From contig JAGYMJ010000581.1 in NCBI GenBank assembly GCA_018400625.1, positions 1-6,089 on the forward strand: a stretch of 6,089 nucleotides of DNA, written 5' to 3'. The position numbers were made by a program, and so were the translations under genes. Shown in pieces: positions 1 through 6,089 of the stretch. Under the pieces are notes generated by a model. That model was not told where the DNA came from, did no database searches, and was given only the letters and a program-made list of their open reading frames with translations. Source of the stretch: Planctomycetota bacterium. GTDB taxonomy: Bacteria > Planctomycetota > Brocadiia > SM23-32. Each line of letters starts with the position of its first letter. Within the stretch, counting starts at the first letter, position 1.

Positions 1-69
1 GTAATTCAGTGGCAGAATGTCAGCTTCCCAAGCTGGACGTCGGGGGTTCGAATCCCCTCGCCCGCTCCA
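1..69 (+). tRNA. tRNA-Gly(CCC), 5' end cut by window edge
   Basis: Decodes GGG glycine codons. The cloverleaf is complete except for the first six bases of the 5' acceptor strand, which lie outside the window; base 1 is tRNA position 7. The D stem is ATTC/GAAT. The anticodon stem 20-24/32-36 closes a seven-base loop with anticodon CCC at 27-29 preceded by U33. The T arm carries the TTCGAAT loop. The 3' acceptor strand CGCCCGC (59-65) predicts a 5' strand of GCGGGCG. The discriminator is U66 and the CCA end (67-69) is encoded in the genome. The second tRNA starts 52 bases downstream with no convincing promoter or terminator between, so the two are probably made from one transcript. Confidence 0.95.
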
Positions 70-121
70 AAAAAATGGGTTGGTTCATCTTTCATAAATA
101 AAAAAATAAATGCTATAGTAT

Positions 122-196
122 GGCGGGGTAGCTCAGGGGCAGAGCGGAGGATTCATAAGCCTTAGGCCGGGGGTTCAAATCCCCCCCCCGCTACCA
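122..196 (+). tRNA. tRNA-Met(CAU), elongator type
   Basis: A complete cloverleaf: acceptor 122-128/186-192, D stem GCTC/GAGC (131-134/142-145), anticodon CAU at 154-156 with U33 at 153, a five-base-pair T stem of G/C pairs around TTCAAAT, discriminator A193 and encoded CCA at 194-196. It lacks the GGG/CCC anticodon stem of initiator tRNA, and position 1-72 is a G-U wobble rather than the initiator C1-A72 mismatch. The overall sequence resembles elongator tRNA-Met. A CAU anticodon can also belong to tRNA-Ile2, where C34 is modified to lysidine; I favour Met but cannot exclude Ile2. The innermost anticodon-stem pair is an A151-G159 mismatch, which is unusual. Confidence 0.9.
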
Positions 197-224
197 CTTT
201 AGTATTGTAATAAGCTTTTCGGCG

Positions 225-330
225 AACTACGGGGCAGGGGCAATTTGCAATGATGCAACAAGGAAATTTGCAAGCCTGACCTTAGCCGTATGGCCGGCTG
301 ATCCGGGTAATAATGTCTTTTCGCACCCCT
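225..330 (+). promoter_or_regulatory. TPP-riboswitch-like (thi-box) leader, probably degenerate or variant
   Basis: Seen: bases 298-312 (CTGATCCGGGTAATA) match the conserved 3' thi-box signature of thiamine pyrophosphate riboswitches. TACGG at 228-232 can pair with CCGTA at 286-290 in the position of helix P2. A P3-like arm follows (GGC 239-241 with GCC 274-276, AATTT 242-246 with AAATT 264-268). The segment 275-282 reads CCTGACCT, where the family has CUGAGA. Missing: the UGAGA pyrimidine-binding core, and the 3' strands that would close P4 and P5 after base 312, which normally read like GCG-AGGGA; here the sequence is CGCACCCC. It lies 55 bases upstream of the radical SAM gene, which is not a known thiamine gene. 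It could be a decayed TPP riboswitch, a derivative with altered specificity, or a partial resemblance by chance. Confidence 0.35.
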
Positions 331-384
331 TCAATGAATTTTTTTCAATATGCATAACTTCTACTTATAAATCAAGGGAATAGA

Positions 385-1854
385 ATGAAAATTGCGCTCA
401 TAGAACCTCGCTCACCGGACTACCATGTATATAGCGGGGTGGTAATCCCCCGTCTCGGGCTCCCTTTATTGGGGACAATCCTTAAAAACAAGGGGCATGA
501 GGTCAGAGTATACAATGAATCGTTAAGCGATATTACACCCCATCAAGCTTGGGATATCTTCAAATCGGATGTGGTTGGTATTTCTATGACAACGTCAACT
601 GCACCTCGAGGTTACGCAATGGCTAAGTTGCTGAAGCTGCGGGGCATACCCGTCATGTTCGGCGGTTCCCATGTCACTTTTTTGCCTGATGAAGCCATAA
701 ACTACGGTGATTATGTCGTTCGGGGAGAAGCGGAAGAAGCTTTACCCGTTCTTATCGATGTGCTGGAAAACGGGGGAGACCTTTCAGTCGTTCCTAACCT
801 CGTGTATCGCCATAATGGTGGAGTTTTTCATACGGGAAAAAAACCTTTATGCCAGGGGCTTGACGAACTCCCGATCCCCGATCTGACTCTGATTGAAAAT
901 CATGAGGACATGCGCATTATACCGGCGCTTACAACCCGGGGGTGCCCCCACCGATGCACTTTCTGCTCCGTGTCGGAGATGTTCGGGTTAAAATACAGAA
1001 TGGCAAGTGTGGACAGGATGCTGGAAGAGGCAAAGCTGTGGAAAGGAAAGAAGGTGTTCTTTTGTGACGATAACTTTACCGCTGTCCCCCGACGCGCTAA
1101 AGAACTTATGGATAAAATGCTGACCAAAGGCTATGTCCCGAAACAATGGTCGGCACAAGTTCGCGCCGACGCCTGGCAAGACCATGAGCTTATGGAATTG
1201 ATGCGACGCACAAATTGTTCCCGAGTCTATGTCGGCTACGAATCCATCGATCAGGCCGTTCTTGATGATTATAATAAACGCCAGACAGTTGCTGATGTTA
1301 AAGCCTCAATTGCCGGGTTCCACCGCTATAATATCCCTATTCACGGCATGTTTATGTTTGGAGACGATAATGAAGGACTTGATACCTTTGAGCGCACTTG
1401 TGGATTTGCCGTTGATAATAATATCGATACGGTGCAGTTCTTAGTCCTTACACCCGTGCCCGGTACGAAGCTTTTCAAAGAAATGGATGAAGCCGGACGT
1501 ATTATCAGTTATGACTGGAGCCTTTATGACGGCCATCATGTGGTTTTTGAACCGAAACAGATGACGCCCTTTGAACTGCAATTGGGGATGATACGTGCAA
1601 ACAGGCAATTCTATTCCGCGAGAAGCGCACTCAGATCCCTTTTCAACTTCCGCTTTTCTACAGCGATGCTCAGGTACTGGGGTAAGAAAATTTTGCGTGG
1701 ATGGCACGATTCCAACTGCGGATTTATAGATCGGATGCGTTCTTTGCAAAAAGGGGATAAGGGATTACCTAAGCATTTCTCCTTGAAAAAAATTGTTAAA
1801 CGTGATCCACTAAAGGCGATGGATGAACAGGCTGAGGTTGAAAAAGAGGATTAA
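385..1854 (+). CDS. B12-binding domain/radical SAM enzyme, substrate unknown
   Basis: A 489-residue cytosolic protein with an N-terminal cobalamin-binding Rossmann-like domain (about 1-145) and a radical SAM TIM-barrel (about 178-380). The first domain shows GGSH at 93-96 and the RGEAEE segment at 113-118, typical of the class that lacks the DxHxxG motif. The iron-sulfur ligands are Cys187, Cys191 and Cys194 in CxxxCxxC. Further family landmarks are DDNF at 228-231, GYES at 284-287 and LTPVPGT at 355-361. The DW-YD-hhvvF-P segment and FYS that follow resemble the C-terminal region of a broad family of uncharacterised B12/radical SAM proteins (DUF4070-like, from memory). The last 70 or so residues are basic and poorly conserved in look. 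Enzymes of this class do methyl transfer or rearrangement chemistry, but no substrate can be read here. The start is supported by AAGGGA at 374-379. No partner gene is adjacent. A TPP-like RNA lies upstream. Confidence 0.9.
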   Translation: MKIALIEPRSPDYHVYSGVVIPRLGLPLLGTILKNKGHEVRVYNESLSDITPHQAWDIFKSDVVGISMTTSTAPRGYAMAKLLKLRGIPVMFGGSHVTFLPDEAINYGDYVVRGEAEEALPVLIDVLENGGDLSVVPNLVYRHNGGVFHTGKKPLCQGLDELPIPDLTLIENHEDMRIIPALTTRGCPHRCTFCSVSEMFGLKYRMASVDRMLEEAKLWKGKKVFFCDDNFTAVPRRAKELMDKMLTKGYVPKQWSAQVRADAWQDHELMELMRRTNCSRVYVGYESIDQAVLDDYNKRQTVADVKASIAGFHRYNIPIHGMFMFGDDNEGLDTFERTCGFAVDNNIDTVQFLVLTPVPGTKLFKEMDEAGRIISYDWSLYDGHHVVFEPKQMTPFELQLGMIRANRQFYSARSALRSLFNFRFSTAMLRYWGKKILRGWHDSNCGFIDRMRSLQKGDKGLPKHFSLKKIVKRDPLKAMDEQAEVEKED

Positions 1855-1988
1855 ATCTTCTCATCTGAAATAGATAAAGTCAAAAAGCTTTCGGTTGTGT
1901 TCATCAAAAATGACGGCGTTTGTCGTGATCGGTCTTACAAAAAGGGGCAGTATCCAGTGAACCGCGTTTTCGTCCGGAGGCTTGGCTT
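1855..1988 (+). promoter_or_regulatory. Upstream region of nikR with a strong ribosome binding site
   Basis: This 134-base gap separates the radical SAM gene from nikR and should hold the nikR promoter. The only site I can support is the Shine-Dalgarno CCGGAGG at 1974-1980, eight bases before the ATG, which fixes the nikR start. An imperfect inverted repeat (TCAT, five bases, ATGA-like) lies near 1901-1913. I see no match to the E. coli NikR operator halves GTATGA/TCATAC and no terminator-like hairpin with a T run. Confidence 0.5.
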
Positions 1989-2408
1989 ATGTCCGAACTG
2001 GTGAGATTTGGAGTATCCGTTGATTCTGATCTTCTCCAACAATTCGATCAATTGATTGGGGGAATGGGGTATGCTAATAGATCGGAAGCCATTAGAGATT
2101 TATTCAGGGAAAAGTTGGTCGAACAGGAATGGGAAACCCCCGGCAAGGATATATTCGGGGTGGTCTCAATTGTCTATGATCACCATACGATGGGCGTACA
2201 TCGCCGTCTGACCGAGTTGCAGCATGAGAGTTATGTGAAGGTGATTTCTACAATGCATGTTCATATAGATCATCAAAATTGCCTTGAACTCATCGTGATA
2301 AAAGGGTACGGAAATGAAGTCAGAGAATTGGGTGAAAAACTTATTTCTCTGAAGGGGGTTAAATACGGAAGACTTAATTTGGGTACAACCGGACAAAGTG
2401 TGAAATAG
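1989..2408 (+). CDS. nikR: Nickel-responsive transcriptional regulator NikR
   Basis: A 139-residue DNA-binding metalloregulator that with Ni(II) represses nickel uptake genes in characterised species. Residues 1-45 form the ribbon-helix-helix DNA-binding domain, including the conserved GYANRSEAIRD stretch at 27-37. Residues from about 54 to 137 form the ACT-like metal-binding and tetramerisation domain. By alignment with E. coli NikR, the square-planar nickel ligands are His79, His90, His92 (the HVH motif) and Cys98; all are present, so nickel sensing should be intact. Length agrees with the family (about 130-150). The ATG is preceded by CCGGAGG at proper spacing. No nik transporter, hydrogenase or urease gene is in the window, so its target is probably elsewhere. 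The next gene, polA, is 203 bases away and looks independent. Confidence 0.96.
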   Translation: MSELVRFGVSVDSDLLQQFDQLIGGMGYANRSEAIRDLFREKLVEQEWETPGKDIFGVVSIVYDHHTMGVHRRLTELQHESYVKVISTMHVHIDHQNCLELIVIKGYGNEVRELGEKLISLKGVKYGRLNLGTTGQSVK

Positions 2409-2414
2409 CTCACG

Positions 2415-2444
2415 CCCGGTTTCCGGCCCCGGGGAGAATTTTAT
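2415..2444 (+). terminator. Possible weak terminator after nikR
   Basis: Seven bases after the nikR stop, CCCGG (2415-2419) can pair with CCGGG (2429-2433) across a nine-base loop. The sequence CCCCGGGG at 2427-2434 offers alternative pairing. An ATTTTAT stretch follows at 2439-2444 rather than a clean T run. The position suits the end of the nikR transcript, but the structure is short and the tract poor, so termination is uncertain. Confidence 0.3.
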
Positions 2445-2469
2445 ATCTCAAGGGGGGAATCCGTATTTA

Positions 2470-2554
2470 TTAATGATCTTTAACTTAAACTGTATGGTTT
2501 ATTTTTGTGAGCCATTCTCTCTCTCTCTTCGTTGCGCCCAGGTTAATGATCTTT
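2470..2554 (+). repeat. 12-base direct repeat in the polA upstream region
   Basis: TTAATGATCTTT occurs at 2470-2481 and again at 2543-2554, with start points 73 bases apart, both upstream of polA and in the same orientation. Between them lies a TC tract, (TC)6T at 2516-2528. The repeat could be a pair of regulator binding sites or a remnant duplication. Nothing in it identifies a factor. The surrounding gap, 2409-2611, holds no coding sequence that I can support. Confidence 0.45.
2486..2506 (+). terminator. AT-rich hairpin with T run, doubtful terminator
   Basis: TAAAC (2486-2490) pairs with GTTTA (2497-2501) around a six-base loop and is followed by five Ts (2502-2506). The layout is that of an intrinsic terminator, but a five-pair stem with only one G-C pair would be very unstable. 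It is listed as a possible secondary stop for nikR read-through before polA. Confidence 0.2.
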
Positions 2555-2611
2555 TTTCAAGTTTGTTTGCGAAACTTTCACGTACCGCCACTATGAATCC
2601 TTTTAGCCGAT

Positions 2612-5368
2612 ATGTCAGATAAATTTTTCCTCGTTGACGCCCATTCATACCTTTATCAGGCTTTCTTTGCAATTCGCGGATTGACCGATCCCGCCGGGGA
2701 ACCGGTGAATGCCGTCTATGGTTTTGCAAGAATGCTTCAAAAGCTTATCAAAGACTATAATCCCGACTACCTTGCAGTGGCTACCGATTTGCCGGGTAAA
2801 GTTTTTCGCCATGAAATTTACGAGGACTATAAAGCTACCCGTAAACCCATGCCGGAAGCTTTAGTGCGGCAGATACCTTTAGCCTATGAAATGCTTGAAA
2901 AATATGAAATCCCACTCCTTACCGCCGATAATTATGAAGCCGACGATGTCATGGCTTCAGCCGCTAAGCAAGCGAGCAAGGAAGGTCTTGACGCCGTGCT
3001 TGTTACTACCGATAAGGATGTCGAACAGGTGATTGATGAGAAAATTAGTGTTTTACATATTCATAAAAATAAAGAGATCGTGCTTGATGTCGATGGTTTG
3101 AGAAAAAAACATGGAATTGAGCCCTGGCAGGTTGTTGAGATGATGTCGCTCGCCGGTGACAGCAGTGACAATATTCCGGGCGTTCCCGGCATCGGTCCTA
3201 AGACGGCGCTTAAACTCTTGAAACAATTCCGCAGCGTGGATAATCTGTATGAGAATATCGATAAGGTAAGCAGTGACTCTATAAAAACAAAATTGCAAAA
3301 AAATCACGATCTGGTAAGACTCAGCCGGCGGCTGGTAACGGTTGAGACGGATTTACCTTTAGAAATTGATTATGAATCGTGCAGATTAAGCGATGCCCCC
3401 CCCGAAACCGCGTTACGTTTTTTTCAAGCCTTGGGGTTTCGTTCACTTGCCGATGGGGCGAAAACTCAAAGGCGGAACAAAAAATCTCATCAAGGGATGC
3501 TCTTCGATAATTCGGACGCGGAAACGGATTCACTTGGGGTGGAGCCCGAGAATATTGATTCAGTTGAAAATTCTTATCAGGTAATACGCACTTTGGATGG
3601 CCTGCGGAGTGTGCTTGAAAAAATAAAAGATAAAAAAGTATTTGCCATAGATTTGGAAACGACCAGCCTGGATCCGCATGAGGCGGAATTGGTTGGGGTT
3701 GCGCTCAGCTGGAGAGCTCATCAGGGGGTTTATGCAGCGATGAAGGGGCCCGAAGGTGAGGAGGTGTGCCCTCTCCAGGAAAGCCTTAATCTACTGAAAG
3801 ATATTCTCGATAATCCGCGGGTAGGGAAGGTCGGACAGAATTTAAAATATGACATTATGGTGCTCAAGTCATACGGCTTGAACATGAAAGGTGTGGTTTG
3901 CGATACAATGGTTGCTTCGCACCTGCTGAACCCGTCTGAACGCAGCCATTCGCTCGAAGCTTTGTCACTGCGCTGCTTAAATTATCGTCCGGTTGAGATA
4001 GAAGAATTGGTGGAGGGGGAAAAAAATAAGTTGCGGATGGATAAGGTGTCGGTAGAAAAGGTTACTCGCTATGCTTGTGAAGATGCTGACCTGGCGTATC
4101 GCTTATATGAACTGTTGTACCCTGAATTAAAAGGCAGGGGATTGCTGGAAGTCCTTAAAAAAATAGAACTGCCTCTCATACATGTTTTAGCCGATATGGA
4201 ATGGTTGGGGATTAAAATTAACCGTAATTATCTGGAAGAATTAGGGCGTGAATTTGATCTCGCTTTACAAGATCTTCAAAAAAAGATATACTATATGGCG
4301 GGGACGGAATTCAATATAAACTCGCCTCAACAATTGAGCGAGGTGCTCTTCCAGCGTCTTAAACTTCCTGTACCTAAAGGGAAAAAGCGAAATACAGGGT
4401 ATTCTACGGACCAAAAGGTTTTAACGGAACTTGCTGCAGAACATGAAATCGCCGACGATCTGCTTCGCTGGCGCCGGCTAAGCAAACTCAAGAGCACTTA
4501 TGCAGATGCTTTGGTTGAAATAGTTAATTCCCGCACGGGTAGATTGCACACGTCATTTAACCAAACCGGCACGGCTACCGGGCGGCTTTCGAGCAGTGAC
4601 CCTAATCTGCAAAATATTCCCATCCGTACTTCTTTGGGAAGGCGTATAAGGCGGGCTTTTGTGCCCTCTGAACCTTGGATGTCTTTTTTGAGCGCGGATT
4701 ACTCGCAGGTTGAATTGCGGGTGCTCGCTCATTGTTCCGGTGATAAAACCTTGCAGGATGCTTTCAGAGCGGACAGGGATATTCACCGTTTCGTGGCCGC
4801 TCAGGTATATGGCATCGATGAAACCGAAGTCAATGAACAAATGCGGGGCCGCGCGAAAGCCGTAAATTTTGGTATCGTCTATGGGCAAACGGCCTATGGG
4901 CTCAGCCGAAGTCTTAAAATCTCTACAGAGGAAGCGCAGACATTTATTGACGAGTATTTTGACAGATATCCGAATATACGAAAGTTTATCAATCATACGG
5001 TAGCTGGAGCATGTAATAACGGGTATGTCAAAACATTGGGGGGGCGAATGCGCCCAATTACAGGGCTCGGGTCCGAGGGGGTTGTAAGAAACGCAGCAGA
5101 AAGAGTAGCTGTTAATACCGTTATCCAGGGATCGGCCGCTGATCTGATTAAGATTGCTATGATTAACATTCATAGAAAACTTGGAGAGATAAGTCAACAA
5201 AGCAATATGCTTATTCAAATTCACGATGAACTGCTTTTCGAAGTTCCTGATGATGAAATGGCTGATGTCAAAACGTTTGTCAACGATCAAATGAGGGAAG
5301 CTATGAAGTTGAGTGTGCCGCTTAAAGTCGATCTGGTTACCGGCAAAAATTGGGAACAAGCGAAATAA
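2612..5368 (+). CDS. polA: DNA polymerase I
   Basis: A 918-residue enzyme, close to the 928 of E. coli, acting in Okazaki-fragment primer removal and repair synthesis. The 5'-3' exonuclease domain (about 1-290) has metal-binding acids Asp9, Asp59, Glu109, Asp111, Asp112, Asp134, Asp136, Asp183 and Asp186, then the GVPGIGPKTA helix-hairpin-helix. A charged linker (about 290-325) follows. The 3'-5' proofreading domain (about 330-510) keeps Exo I Asp347/Glu349, Exo II Asn410/Asp414 and Exo III Tyr487/Asp491, so it should be active, unlike the decayed domain of Taq or Bacillus Pol I. The polymerase domain has motif A DYSQVELR from Asp696, O-helix Arg745, Lys749, Phe753 and Tyr757, and motif C His871-Asp872-Glu873. 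The ATG is the first possible start after an in-frame stop at 2594-2596, and the N-terminus aligns with the family. No Shine-Dalgarno is visible before it. Confidence 0.98.
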   Translation: MSDKFFLVDAHSYLYQAFFAIRGLTDPAGEPVNAVYGFARMLQKLIKDYNPDYLAVATDLPGKVFRHEIYEDYKATRKPMPEALVRQIPLAYEMLEKYEIPLLTADNYEADDVMASAAKQASKEGLDAVLVTTDKDVEQVIDEKISVLHIHKNKEIVLDVDGLRKKHGIEPWQVVEMMSLAGDSSDNIPGVPGIGPKTALKLLKQFRSVDNLYENIDKVSSDSIKTKLQKNHDLVRLSRRLVTVETDLPLEIDYESCRLSDAPPETALRFFQALGFRSLADGAKTQRRNKKSHQGMLFDNSDAETDSLGVEPENIDSVENSYQVIRTLDGLRSVLEKIKDKKVFAIDLETTSLDPHEAELVGVALSWRAHQGVYAAMKGPEGEEVCPLQESLNLLKDILDNPRVGKVGQNLKYDIMVLKSYGLNMKGVVCDTMVASHLLNPSERSHSLEALSLRCLNYRPVEIEELVEGEKNKLRMDKVSVEKVTRYACEDADLAYRLYELLYPELKGRGLLEVLKKIELPLIHVLADMEWLGIKINRNYLEELGREFDLALQDLQKKIYYMAGTEFNINSPQQLSEVLFQRLKLPVPKGKKRNTGYSTDQKVLTELAAEHEIADDLLRWRRLSKLKSTYADALVEIVNSRTGRLHTSFNQTGTATGRLSSSDPNLQNIPIRTSLGRRIRRAFVPSEPWMSFLSADYSQVELRVLAHCSGDKTLQDAFRADRDIHRFVAAQVYGIDETEVNEQMRGRAKAVNFGIVYGQTAYGLSRSLKISTEEAQTFIDEYFDRYPNIRKFINHTVAGACNNGYVKTLGGRMRPITGLGSEGVVRNAAERVAVNTVIQGSAADLIKIAMINIHRKLGEISQQSNMLIQIHDELLFEVPDDEMADVKTFVNDQMREAMKLSVPLKVDLVTGKNWEQAK

Positions 5369-5991
5369 TGGCAGCCGGGATACACGAAAAAAGAAACCAA
5401 CCGGTCGTAGGACTGATGGGGGGGATATGCAGTGGAAAGACCACAGTTGCCGATATTTTCGAAAAACGGGGTTTTGTGAAGATTGATGCCGACCGGATAG
5501 TGTTTTCTTTACACGAGACACCGGAAGTAAAAGCTCAAATCCAGCAGGAATTCGGAGGGAAGGTCTTCTCTATTAATGGTTCTGTTGATAAAAAAGCCCT
5601 TGCAGATATTGCTTTTTCGGAGAAGCAGCGCCTTAAAGATCTTCATGCGATAATGCATCCTCCTGTTATAAGGGAGATCGAAAGGCTTCTGGCCGAGACG
5701 GATTACCCTGTTGTTTTGGACGCAGCTCTCTTAGTGGAGACCCAATTGGATGTGAAATTTTGTACAGACCTTGTTTTTGTGCATAGACCATTAATAATTC
5801 GGCAGAAGTGTGCGGCGGAAAAGCGTGGATGGGATCGCAATGAACTTCTGCGGAGAGAATCAATGCAGCTGCCCCTCGGGCAAAAGGAAAAAAAGGCCGA
5901 TTATTTCATAAACAATTCCGCTTCGTACAATGAGTTAATGCATAAAACCAACAATATTATTAAAAAAATTTATTCAAAATATTCAATATAA
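5368..5991 (+). CDS. coaE: Dephospho-CoA kinase
   Basis: Phosphorylates the 3'-hydroxyl of the ribose of dephospho-CoA with ATP, the last step of coenzyme A synthesis, in the cytosol. The 207 residues match the family length. The P-loop GLMGGICSGKTT spans 15-26 with Lys24. IDAD is at 39-42, the HPPV segment of the CoA-binding lid region at 97-100, and LDAALLVE at 117-124 (the family usually has a proline where Ala120 stands). The late R-x3-Q-x5-K-x3-AD pattern runs from Arg163 through Gln167 and Lys173 to Ala177-Asp178. The ATG overlaps the polA stop in a TAATG junction, implying translational coupling. A TTG at 5350 would add six residues but has no better ribosome site and lies inside polA, so I chose the ATG. 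polA next to coaE is a familiar bacterial neighbourhood. The tail is Asn/Lys/Ile-rich and AT-rich. Confidence 0.96.
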   Translation: MAAGIHEKRNQPVVGLMGGICSGKTTVADIFEKRGFVKIDADRIVFSLHETPEVKAQIQQEFGGKVFSINGSVDKKALADIAFSEKQRLKDLHAIMHPPVIREIERLLAETDYPVVLDAALLVETQLDVKFCTDLVFVHRPLIIRQKCAAEKRGWDRNELLRRESMQLPLGQKEKKADYFINNSASYNELMHKTNNIIKKIYSKYSI

Positions 5992-6047
5992 TCAGGTAAA
6001 GAAAACGTTTGAATTTCTGTAAGTCCTCAGTGAACCACGTGGCATCC

Positions 6048-6069
6048 CCACCGTGCCCTGTGCCGGTGG
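6048..6069. other. GC-rich hairpin downstream of coaE
   Basis: CCACCG (6048-6053) pairs perfectly with CGGTGG (6064-6069) around a ten-base loop, 56 bases after the coaE stop. The palindrome CCACGTGG lies just before it at 6035-6042. This GC-rich block stands out from the AT-rich end of coaE. No T run follows on the + strand (AATAAAG), so it is not a standard intrinsic terminator for coaE. It may be the leader of a following gene, a repeat element, or a structure in an mRNA. I see no coding sequence in 5992-6089. Confidence 0.4.
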
Positions 6070-6089
6070 AATAAAGATTCTGTGCTACG

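Noticed and set aside
111..119. Extended -10 box (TGCTATAGT) before tRNA-Met
   Set aside because: A start about seven bases downstream would fall inside the mature tRNA, and no -35 is found at proper spacing; the pair is more likely co-transcribed.
225..312. c-di-GMP-I (GEMM) riboswitch, suggested by GGGGCAA and GCAAGCC segments
   Set aside because: The hallmark GGCAAACC and GACGCAAAGCC segments are absent, while the 3' part fits the TPP thi-box better.
366..371. TATAAA as a -10 box for the radical SAM gene
   Set aside because: Transcription would begin at about the ribosome binding site, leaving no room for it, and no -35 is present.
2493..2498. TATGGT as a -10 box for polA
   Set aside because: The matching -35 position reads TTAATG, only half of the consensus; too weak to call.
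5350..5367. TTG at 5350 as the coaE start
   Set aside because: It adds six residues encoded within polA with no ribosome site; the ATG in the TAATG junction places the P-loop at a normal distance from the N-terminus.
4553..5521. Long open frame on the minus strand (322 codons) opposite the polA 3' end and the coaE start
   Set aside because: It lies wholly antisense to the conserved polymerase domain and coaE, its predicted product has no recognisable domain and it has no ribosome site; it is a shadow of constrained coding sequence.
5992..6089. Start of a further gene, such as rho, after coaE
   Set aside because: No start codon with a ribosome site opens a frame reaching the window end on the + strand, and the minus strand gives only a short unconvincing frame.

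Overview
The window reads as ordinary bacterial chromosome at moderate GC, with all genes on the + strand. It runs from a tRNA pair to the housekeeping genes polA and coaE. The genome-encoded CCA ends on the tRNAs, a nickel-responsive NikR, a cobalamin/radical-SAM enzyme and an overlapping polA-coaE pair fit an anaerobic bacterium of the Desulfobacterota (Deltaproteobacteria) or a neighbouring phylum. That placement is inference from gene content and general tRNA resemblance; no taxonomic marker was compared.

Layout: 1-69 is a tRNA-Gly(CCC) lacking its first six bases at the window edge. 122-196 is an elongator-type tRNA-Met(CAU). 197-384 is a structured intergenic region whose right part carries a 15-base match to the 3' thi-box signature of TPP riboswitches, plus a correctly placed P2-like helix. 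However, the UGAGA core and the distal P4/P5 strands are not there. 385-1854 encodes a B12-binding/radical SAM enzyme of unknown substrate. 1989-2408 encodes the nickel repressor NikR with all four nickel ligands, but no nickel genes are in view. 2409-2611 is a 203-base gap with two weak hairpins, a 12-base direct repeat and a TC tract. 2612-5368 is a full-length DNA polymerase I with all three activities apparently intact. 5368-5991 is dephospho-CoA kinase, whose ATG overlaps the polA stop by one base. 5992-6089 is non-coding as far as I can see and contains one GC-rich hairpin.

Functionally, polA (repair and Okazaki-fragment maturation) and coaE (last step of CoA synthesis) look co-transcribed and translationally coupled. 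The radical SAM gene and nikR have their own ribosome binding sites and look like separate units. I did not find a clear undescribed multi-gene system. The best candidate for something new is the TPP-like leader in front of the radical SAM gene.
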